Below, piece after piece: positions 1 through 4,842 of a DNA stretch of 5,037 nucleotides. The notes beneath the pieces are model-generated. The model saw only the letters and a list, made by a program, of their open reading frames with translations, had not been told where the DNA came from and searched no databases. The first letter of the stretch is position 1, and every line of letters starts with the position of its first letter. Source of the stretch: Thiomargarita sp. (GTDB lineage Bacteria; Pseudomonadota; Gammaproteobacteria; Beggiatoales; Beggiatoaceae); assembly GCA_030618965.1 (NCBI GenBank), contig JAUXCJ010000148.1, forward strand, positions 1 through 5,037, written 5' to 3'. Position numbers and translations under genes: made by a program.

Positions 1-251
1 TGGCATTGTCTTGAGAGGTGGGGTGTGTTATTTCCGATAATGTCTAATATATATTATGCTCTCTCCAAGTTCATCAATCAACCACCCACAAAGCTTGACT
101 TTAGAATTGATTTACGGCTCATAAAATGTAAAAATACTTTTACGTGCCTAAACTTCATCTGGAAAATGATAATGATTTTTATTTTCGTGCTCAAGCTGAT
201 GAGCAACGTTATAAATGCGGGTATTTGAAGCCGTTTTTCAATGATTTTGGG

Positions 252-302
252 GTCCAAAGCTTTAGCTTTGGTACTGACACGCCCAAAGCTAAAGCTTTGG
301 AC
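252..302. repeat. Nested perfect inverted repeat (REP/MITE-like palindrome)
   Basis: The left arm GTCCAAAGCTTTAGCTTTGG (252-271) and the right arm CCAAAGCTAAAGCTTTGGAC (283-302) are exact reverse complements over 20 bases, separated by an 11-base loop (272-282). Each arm is itself a small palindrome, since CCAAAGC and GCTTTGG are complementary around a 4-base centre. The element can therefore fold either as one long hairpin or as two small hairpins. There is no T-run directly after it, so it is not a standard intrinsic terminator. The design resembles dispersed REP-type or miniature palindromic elements, but only one copy is visible in this window and multicopy status is an inference. Confidence 0.8.
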
Positions 303-316
303 TCCAATAACCAGAA

Positions 317-335
317 ATTGATTATAATAATCAAT
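317..335. promoter_or_regulatory. 19-bp operator-like palindrome with embedded TATAAT
   Basis: Bases 317-335 form a perfect palindrome, ATTGATTA-TAA-TAATCAAT. A consensus -10 hexamer TATAAT lies at 323-328, about 83 bases before the nosG start. No good -35 sits at 16-18 bases upstream; the nearest resemblance is TTGGAC at 297-302, with a 20-base spacer and falling in the large palindrome. The outer half-sites TTGAT and ATCAA are those of the FNR/CRP family, but they are 7 bases apart instead of the 4 found in FNR boxes. A repressor-type operator overlapping a promoter is the simplest reading. The regulator is unknown. Confidence 0.4.
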
Positions 336-410
336 ACCTTCGCCAAGTTAAAATTTTGGTGTTTCGGTAATTCGTGCCTCAACCTCTAATTTATTCTTTA
401 CCTTAACATT

Positions 411-1151
411 ATGTCTAAATCACCAAAATCACCCCGTTATGAAGCTTCGCGCCGACGCTTTTTACGCACAGTGGGATTATTTGTTGGCGTAGTTGGAATC
501 TCATTGGCTACTTTATTGCCTGTTATTGCTAAATTGGTACCGTTGCGATTACGTCCCCCTGGGGCTATAGATGAACCCGAATTTTTAGCTTCGTGTATTA
601 AATGTGGGCAATGTGTACAAGTTTGTCCAGTAGAAGCTATTAAATTAGCAGATATTGATGAAGCGATGGGGATAGGTGTGCCGTATATTGATGCTCGCGC
701 TCAAGCCTGTGATTTTTCTTGTGATGCTGTTCAATGTATTTTAGCTTGCCCTACTGGCTCGTTAAGTCATACAATTGTTAAAAAGGAAGAAGTTCGCATG
801 GGATTGGCGCGGGTTGCGAGACCTGAAGCCTGTTTAGCTAGTCAAGGATTAGGTTTTAAGGGACAAGTACGGGGGGCGGATTTTAATGGCTTATTGCGTT
901 ATGCGAAAATTGATCGCTGGAATCCTATTCCTGTGCGAGAGCATCCTTATGATTTGGAATTATGCGATCTTTGTGTACGCGAATGTCCTATTGAAAATGC
1001 TATTTCTTTACAAAATATTGATGATGAAGGAAAACGTAAAATGCCAGTTATCCATGAAGCCTGTGTTGGCTGCGGTGTTTGTGAAATGATTTGTCCAGTA
1101 GAACCTACTGTGATTGTCATTGATGAGCGTAAAATGTGGGGGGAGGCGTGA
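411..1151 (+). CDS. nosG: NosG: Tat-type polyferredoxin, NapG-like 4Fe-4S electron-transfer protein
   Basis: This 246-residue protein is a periplasm-facing iron-sulfur protein, expected to partner membrane NosH in moving electrons from quinol toward N2O reductase. A twin-arginine motif S-RRR-FLR (residues 13-19) is followed by a hydrophobic segment (about 21-40), as in NapG-type proteins exported folded by Tat. Four cysteine groups follow: C62/65/68/72 (CxxCxxCxxxCP), C100/104/109/113, C185/188/192 with C141 as a likely fourth ligand, and C218/221/224/228. This matches the four [4Fe-4S] clusters of the NapG/NosG family. About 43 residues separate C141 from C185, longer than I recall for NapG. 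The ATG at 411 is chosen because it puts the Tat motif near the N-terminus; no clear Shine-Dalgarno precedes it. The stop overlaps the proposed nosH start. NapG is the alternative name, but the nosFLY neighbours decide for NosG. Confidence 0.88.
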   Translation: MSKSPKSPRYEASRRRFLRTVGLFVGVVGISLATLLPVIAKLVPLRLRPPGAIDEPEFLASCIKCGQCVQVCPVEAIKLADIDEAMGIGVPYIDARAQACDFSCDAVQCILACPTGSLSHTIVKKEEVRMGLARVARPEACLASQGLGFKGQVRGADFNGLLRYAKIDRWNPIPVREHPYDLELCDLCVRECPIENAISLQNIDDEGKRKMPVIHEACVGCGVCEMICPVEPTVIVIDERKMWGEA

Positions 1152-2134
1152 AAGGGAATCTTGAAGCATTGCTGGTTATGTTTGGGAAACAACCAAGCAA
1201 ACCTAAACGGATAACAGAAGAAGCTAAGGCTATTCATTTAGTTAAAAAAGCAAAAATTAAGAATTTAACAAAAGCAGAACGAGCCGAATTTAAGCAAGAT
1301 TTGAAACAGATTAAACAAGGTGTTCATTCTAATAAATGGCGTAATCGTCGTTGGTTGACAATTATCATTATTAATCTGTTATTTACGCTATCTTTTTGGA
1401 TAGATATTCAGTTATTTGAAGGTTCATTGATTGCTTCGCGTGTGCTAGGTTTTCACCTAGCGGATGTTTATTCGGCTTTACAAGTTGTTCTCGCTTACAA
1501 GATAGTGTTTATTAATCTTATTATTGGCACTGTGACGGTAGTAATAATATGGGTGCTATTGGGAGGGCGAGCTTTTTGTTCTTGGGTATGTCCCTATCAG
1601 TTGCTGGCAGACTTGGCGGAAAAAATTCACCTTAAACTGGTAGCGAAAAAATTGATTAAAGATCATCCCTTTCATCGGGGAGTTCGCAGTGTTTTTTGGA
1701 TTGTGTTCGCTTTATTAGCATTCTTTTTAGGCTATGCCTTATTTAATAGTATCAATCCAGTTGGAATTATCAGTCGTGCTTTAATTTATGGACCCAGTTT
1801 GGCGTTAATTTGGATATTATTATTATTTCTTTTTGAAGTTTTTTACTCACGCCGTGCATGGTGTCGCTATGTATGTCCTATGGGTTTAACCTATGGAATT
1901 ACAGGAGCATTATCACCACTACAAATTTCTTATCATTTATCTGATTGCCATCATGAAGCTGCTTGTAACGCGGTTTGTGAAGTTCCACATGTTTTAGATT
2001 GTGTAAAAAAAGGTCGTGCTAATAAAGTTATAATTGATATTGGTACAGATTGCACTTTATGCGGTGCTTGTATTGATGTTTGTCCGACGCAATCGTTACG
2101 TTTTGATATTAAAGGGTTGTCACTTATCAGCTAA
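1148..2134 (+). CDS. nosH: NosH: membrane-bound NapH-like polyferredoxin
   Basis: This is an inner-membrane iron-sulfur protein of the NapH/NosR C-terminal type, thought to take electrons from quinol and pass them to NosG. Numbered from GTG 1148 (328 aa), there are about four membrane segments (69-89, 118-138, 181-203, 217-233). Two CxxxCP motifs follow segments 2 and 4: C144/C148 in a GRAFCSWVCP context and C239/C243 in RAWCRYVCPMG. A cytoplasmic C-terminal pair of [4Fe-4S] sites comprises C267/273/277/285 and C302/305/308/312. The roughly 65 residues before the first membrane segment are lysine-rich and charged, longer than typical NapH. The start is uncertain: GTG 1136 is in frame, GTG 1148 gives a GTGA overlap with the nosG stop but its GGAGG (1142-1146) is very close, and ATG 1178 is also possible. 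Only the extreme N-terminus is affected. Confidence 0.87.
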   Translation: MKGNLEALLVMFGKQPSKPKRITEEAKAIHLVKKAKIKNLTKAERAEFKQDLKQIKQGVHSNKWRNRRWLTIIIINLLFTLSFWIDIQLFEGSLIASRVLGFHLADVYSALQVVLAYKIVFINLIIGTVTVVIIWVLLGGRAFCSWVCPYQLLADLAEKIHLKLVAKKLIKDHPFHRGVRSVFWIVFALLAFFLGYALFNSINPVGIISRALIYGPSLALIWILLLFLFEVFYSRRAWCRYVCPMGLTYGITGALSPLQISYHLSDCHHEAACNAVCEVPHVLDCVKKGRANKVIIDIGTDCTLCGACIDVCPTQSLRFDIKGLSLIS

Positions 2135-2136
2135 TT

Positions 2137-2784
2137 ATGATTATTCTCGAACAAGTTTCCAAGCGATTTAAACGCAAATCAGTTTTAGAAAATGTCAGTC
2201 TCCAAATTGAGCCTGGTGAACATATTGCCTTAGTTGGTTCTAATGGAGCAGGTAAAACAACTTTGATGCGTTGTTTATTAGGTGAATATTGTTGTGACGG
2301 CACAATTAGCATCGGAGGCTTGAACCCACGCCGTCATCGGCAAAAGGTACTAGCACGAATGGGTTTTGTGCCACAATTGCCACCACCGTTAAAAATGCCA
2401 GTGAATCAATTAATACATTTTGCCGCTGGGGTGTGTAACACGCCTCCTAAACAGATAGTTGATCTGACTGTGCAATTGGGTTTGGATATCCAAACGCTTT
2501 TACGTCAGCCTTTTGTTAAACTGTCTGGGGGTCAAAAACAAAAGTTGTTAATTGCTATCGCCTTGGGGCGTAATAGTGACATCTTAATTATGGACGAGCC
2601 TGCCGCTAATCTTGATCCAAAGGCGCGGCAAATATTTTTAGAACTACTTCAGGAAAAACAAGAACATGCTATTACTCTAATTTCCAGCCATCGTTTAGAA
2701 GAATTAGCTGCTTTAGTTAATCGGGTACTGGAATTGGATATGGGTAAAGTTGTTGTAGATGAAAAGGTGGATTTGAAAAAATGA
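2137..2784 (+). CDS. nosF: NosF: ABC transporter ATPase of the Nos copper-site maturation complex
   Basis: This 215-residue ATPase would power the NosDFY complex, which is needed for assembly of the CuZ site of nitrous-oxide reductase. All ABC landmarks are visible: Walker A GSNGAGKTT (34-42), Q-loop Gln80 in FVPQ, signature LSGGQKQK (129-136), Walker B ILIMDEP (149-155) with catalytic Glu154, D-loop NLDP (158-161) and switch His185 in SSHR. No residue essential for ATP hydrolysis is missing. It is shorter than the roughly 300-residue NosF of classical denitrifiers, lacking a C-terminal extension, but its nucleotide-binding domain is complete. It starts 2 nt after the nosH stop and its TGA overlaps the nosL ATG (ATGA at 2781-2784), indicating translational coupling. 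ATPase alone would be a generic ABC call; the specific name rests on nosL and nosY next door. Confidence 0.88.
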   Translation: MIILEQVSKRFKRKSVLENVSLQIEPGEHIALVGSNGAGKTTLMRCLLGEYCCDGTISIGGLNPRRHRQKVLARMGFVPQLPPPLKMPVNQLIHFAAGVCNTPPKQIVDLTVQLGLDIQTLLRQPFVKLSGGQKQKLLIAIALGRNSDILIMDEPAANLDPKARQIFLELLQEKQEHAITLISSHRLEELAALVNRVLELDMGKVVVDEKVDLKK

Positions 2785-3236
2785 AATATTTCTTTTATTT
2801 GTTAAGTGTTGTTACCTTGTTTACTTTGCTTATTAGTTGTAGCAATGATACTGGTATCATAGATGTGAAATGGGATCGGGATGCTTGTGAACGTTGTCGA
2901 ATGGTTCTAAGTGATCGACATTTTGCGGCTCAAGTTCGTGGTGGCCCCAGAAATAAGGCTTATCTTTTTGATGACTTAGGTTGTGCTGTGCATTGGTTGA
3001 ATAAACAGACATGGGATAAAACTCCTAAAATCTGGGTGACAGATTATCGCAATGGCAAATGGTTAGATGCCCGAACTGCCCATTATGTGTCAGGACAAAT
3101 TACACCGATGGATTTTGAATTCGGTGCAGTGGCAGAACCAATAAAGGCTAGTGTGGATTTTGCAACGGCTAAAGCTAAAATGTTAGCAAAAAAGCAGAAG
3201 CCTCGTAAACCGTCTCACATGCAATCAACACATTAA
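2781..3236 (+). CDS. nosL: NosL: outer/periplasmic lipoprotein copper chaperone
   Basis: This 151-residue protein has a lipoprotein signal: a hydrophobic run (3-18) ending in the lipobox LISC, with Cys20 as the predicted lipidated residue. The mature part carries the NosL copper site, D-A-C36-E-R-C39-R-M41, and later the conserved FDDLGC (63-68) and a PM (109-110) near ITPMDF, where a further Met ligand is plausible. NosL binds Cu(I) and supplies it for the CuZ centre of NosZ on the periplasmic side. The C-terminus (about 133-151) is a basic, low-complexity Lys/Pro/His tail of unknown role. AAGGTGG at 2764-2770 is a usable ribosome site about 10 nt before the ATG, which overlaps the nosF stop. 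The position between nosF and nosY is notable, since nosL often ends such clusters. Confidence 0.9.
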   Translation: MKYFFYLLSVVTLFTLLISCSNDTGIIDVKWDRDACERCRMVLSDRHFAAQVRGGPRNKAYLFDDLGCAVHWLNKQTWDKTPKIWVTDYRNGKWLDARTAHYVSGQITPMDFEFGAVAEPIKASVDFATAKAKMLAKKQKPRKPSHMQSTH

Positions 3237-3243
3237 AAATTAT

Positions 3244-4071
3244 ATGAAACATTTGTGGCTAACGGCTTTATTAGATATTTCAGAATCTCTACGCGCACGG
3301 TGGTTTTTGCTTTATAGCACCGTGTTTGGCGGCATTATCGTTTTATTATTCATTTTTGGGCTAACAGAATCTCGTATTATGGGATTTACTGGTTTGTCTC
3401 GTTTGTTGGTGACATATATCCAATTGTGTATGGCAATCGTGCCAGTTTTCGTTTTAATTAGCACCGTGCGCTCAGTTGCAGGTGACAAAGAAGCAGGGGT
3501 TTTTGAATATCTGCTTTCTTTACCAGTCTCACTACCTGCTTGGTATTGGGGAAAAGTTTTGGGACGGTTTATTGTGATTTTCTTGCCAGTATTTCTAGCT
3601 ATGGCAGCAGGGGCAGTTTGGGCATTATGGCGTGGCGTTGCCGTACCGTGGGACTTATTTGGTTTTTACACTGGCTTATTGCTGGCTTTAGTCTGGTGTT
3701 TTCTTGGCATCGGAATGCTGATCTCAAGTTTAGCCCATTCCGTTGATGTAGCACAGGGAGCAGCATTTTTTATCTGGCTGTTTTTGTTACTATTTATGGA
3801 TTTAATTTTATTAGGATTGATGGTACAGGAACAATTTGCGCCAGAACCATTGGTATTAATTGCCCTAGCAAATCCGATCCAAACTTTTCGTACTGGAGCG
3901 ATGCTATTATTTGATCCCCAATTAGTTCTTTTAGGACCAACAGCTTATGTTATTTTGGATCTTTTTGGTCAAATGGGCTATTTGATTTGGTCTTTTAGCT
4001 ATCCTTTGGTGCTTGGAACTGTTTGCGCTACTACTGGGTATCTGATATTTCGTCGGGGGGATTTGCTTTGA
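3244..4071 (+). CDS. nosY: NosY: ABC-2 type permease of the Nos maturation complex
   Basis: This 275-residue integral membrane protein has about six membrane segments (roughly 19-40, 52-74, 105-129, 138-162, 171-193 and 249-269), the usual fold for ABC-2 permeases. After segment 2 comes the cytoplasmic coupling stretch RSVAGDKEAGVFEYLLSLPV (76-95), which matches the ExEAGTxExLLSxPVS-type pattern of this family and would contact NosF. A large periplasmic loop between segments 5 and 6 carries the NosY-like ANPIQTFR (209-216). With NosF and NosD it forms the complex needed for CuZ-site maturation. It lies 7 nt after the nosL stop with no clear Shine-Dalgarno and is the last gene of the compact run. 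Length is normal for the family and nothing is truncated. Confidence 0.87.
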   Translation: MKHLWLTALLDISESLRARWFLLYSTVFGGIIVLLFIFGLTESRIMGFTGLSRLLVTYIQLCMAIVPVFVLISTVRSVAGDKEAGVFEYLLSLPVSLPAWYWGKVLGRFIVIFLPVFLAMAAGAVWALWRGVAVPWDLFGFYTGLLLALVWCFLGIGMLISSLAHSVDVAQGAAFFIWLFLLLFMDLILLGLMVQEQFAPEPLVLIALANPIQTFRTGAMLLFDPQLVLLGPTAYVILDLFGQMGYLIWSFSYPLVLGTVCATTGYLIFRRGDLL

Positions 4072-4153
4072 TTTAAGGATGGTGGGGACTAAGCGACTTG
4101 GAAGATACTTAGTGGATGGAATGAATATTCATATTATGGTGGCCATTTTTAAA

Positions 4154-4167
4154 TTGAATAATATCAA
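4154..4167. promoter_or_regulatory. FNR/CRP-family-like box
   Basis: TTGAATAATATCAA matches the FNR consensus TTGAT-N4-ATCAA in spacing and at 9 of 10 defined positions; only the fifth base of the left half-site differs. It sits about 125 bases upstream of the 182-aa gene at 4286 and about 83 bases after nosY. Oxygen-responsive FNR/Anr control would fit next to an anaerobic respiration cluster. A single-mismatch box can arise by chance in AT-rich DNA, and no well-placed promoter downstream confirms it. Confidence 0.35.
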
Positions 4168-4194
4168 CTTATCAGGTAAAATTAATAAAACAAT

Positions 4195-4228
4195 TTAGAT
4201 TAAAGGGAAAATTAGATTAAAGGGCAAA
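4195..4228 (+). repeat. Tandem duplication of a 17-bp unit
   Basis: TTAGATTAAAGGGAAAA (4195-4211) is followed immediately by TTAGATTAAAGGGCAAA (4212-4228), a 16/17 match differing only by A to C at position 14. There are exactly two copies. The unit could be a duplicated protein-binding site upstream of the 182-aa gene or a simple slippage product. A third TTAGAT occurs at 4249-4254 within the 12-bp inverted repeat. Confidence 0.75.
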
Positions 4229-4271
4229 TATGCCTGATAATAATATAGTTAGATGTTTTCGTGGTTTTAAT

Positions 4272-4277
4272 AGAGGA
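4272..4277 (+). promoter_or_regulatory. Ribosome binding site deciding the start of the 182-aa gene
   Basis: AGAGGA lies 8 bases before the ATG at 4286, a good spacing. The overlapping ATG at 4282 would be only 4 bases away and runs into TGA after three codons, so the site supports 4286. It is one of the few clear Shine-Dalgarno sequences in the window. Confidence 0.65.
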
Positions 4278-4285
4278 AATTATGA

Positions 4286-4834
4286 ATGGGTGATGATGCA
4301 GAATATTATATGGAGCAGCAGGCAGAGGCAGCACGATTTGCTCATGCGAGTGAACAAGCCGCTTTACAAAGTAATCAAAAATATCTTTTTTGCTGGGTGA
4401 ATGGGTGCGAACAAGATATGTCGTGGAATTGGGAGCCAATGAGCAGAGTGCTTGGTATTTTTTTTAATCTCCATGATGCAAAAAAAATAGGTAGTGAATA
4501 TTTTTTATCTTGTAGTCTTCCAGAACAAGAATATGAATATGAAGAATATTTTGATGAAGATTATACAATTTCCACAGAAGCTAAAGAAGGTTGTGAAGTT
4601 AAACTTATTGAAGGACTAGAGTTTGGTGTTGTTAGTAATGACAATGAAGCAAGCAGTGAAGTGTTGGTTGTATCTCAAAAAGATATAGCTCTGTTAAAAA
4701 TAGAAGCTACTCGTCAAAAAGATTGTGCAAAGAATTTAAAGGAACAAATTATTTCTGAAATGCTTGATGATATGGTTTTTTTTATGGAGTCTAATCCAGA
4801 TTATAATTTATTTGTTTTCGCAAGAGATATCTAA
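4286..4834 (+). CDS. Hypothetical acidic protein, 182 aa, unrecognised
   Basis: I do not recognise this family. The predicted protein is soluble and has no signal peptide or membrane segment. An Ala/Gln/Glu-rich N-terminal helix (about 5-30) is followed by an aromatic-rich stretch with C36 and C41 and tryptophans at 37, 47 and 49. A very acidic, tyrosine-rich patch spans 80-93 (Glu/Asp/Tyr). A predicted helical C-terminal part (about 130-168) leads to a short end rich in Phe and Asp. Five cysteines (36, 41, 76, 103, 147) do not form a known metal motif. The good ribosome site, the uninterrupted length and coding-like codons support a real gene. It lies 214 bases after nosY, with different surroundings and its own upstream repeats, so a link to N2O reduction is not implied. 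Short acidic singletons of this kind are often immunity-like or mobile-region proteins, but that is only a guess. Confidence 0.7.
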   Translation: MGDDAEYYMEQQAEAARFAHASEQAALQSNQKYLFCWVNGCEQDMSWNWEPMSRVLGIFFNLHDAKKIGSEYFLSCSLPEQEYEYEEYFDEDYTISTEAKEGCEVKLIEGLEFGVVSNDNEASSEVLVVSQKDIALLKIEATRQKDCAKNLKEQIISEMLDDMVFFMESNPDYNLFVFARDI

Positions 4835-4842
4835 AAAAACAT

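Larger units (their letters stand above)
1..410. other. Intergenic region upstream of nosG, no convincing gene
   Basis: No protein-coding gene is supported here. Forward frame 1 is open from the window edge to a TGA at 226-228, and another frame is open from 132 to 389. The predicted peptides show no recognisable domain, and the second one reads straight through the large palindrome, so both look like chance openings. Frame 2 closes with TAA at 38-40 and frame 3 with TGA at 12-14, so either could carry the last few residues of a gene lying to the left. The stretch contains a 12-bp AT palindrome (45-56), a possible -35-like TTGACT (95-100) without a well-spaced -10, a perfect 20-bp inverted repeat (252-302) and an operator-like palindrome (317-335). 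It presumably holds the promoter of the nos genes. Confidence 0.6.
4072..4285. other. Intergenic region after nosY with regulatory-looking repeats
   Basis: No gene is seen in these 214 bases. A convincing nosY terminator is absent: the best candidates are a 6-bp stem ACTAAG/CTTAGT (4088-4093 / 4108-4113) without a T-run, and a 4-bp ATGG/CCAT stem (4136-4139 / 4143-4146 or nearby) before five T residues. A 12-bp palindrome ATGAATATTCAT occupies 4121-4132. An FNR-like box (4154-4167), a 17-bp tandem duplication (4195-4228), and an 8-bp inverted pair TTATCAGG (4169-4176) / CCTGATAA (4233-4240) enclosing the duplication lie before the next gene. Transcription may read from nos into the downstream gene, or that gene may have its own promoter here. 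Confidence 0.5.

Noticed and set aside
25..228. 67-codon forward ORF at the left edge (frame open from base 1)
   Set aside because: Its frame extends to the window edge but the peptide shows no domain, has irregular hydrophobic composition and no ribosome site; most likely a chance opening in AT-rich DNA, though the tail of an upstream gene cannot be excluded.
144..389. 81-codon forward ORF with GTG start
   Set aside because: It runs straight through the 20-bp inverted repeat and the operator-like palindrome and has no ribosome site. The part before the palindrome has coding-like codons, so a gene remnant is possible but unsupported.
947..1237. 96-codon minus-strand ORF
   Set aside because: Antisense to the end of nosG and the start of nosH, whose cysteine motifs clearly define the coding frames.
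411..2134. Assignment of the two ferredoxins as NapG/NapH of periplasmic nitrate reductase
   Set aside because: The proteins are NapG/NapH-like, but the directly coupled nosF, nosL and nosY genes fit the nos cluster and no nap genes are present.
2137..2784. nosF as a truncated pseudogene because it is shorter than classical NosF
   Set aside because: All ATPase motifs are intact, the stop overlaps nosL as expected for coupled genes, and short NosF forms fit atypical clusters.
4282..4293. Three-codon upstream ORF (ATG AAT GGG TGA) overlapping the start at 4286
   Set aside because: Too short to support and the ribosome site fits 4286 better; probably coincidental.
4212..4439. 75-codon minus-strand ORF
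   Set aside because: Antisense to the well-supported start of the 182-aa gene and running into the tandem repeat; no domain features.
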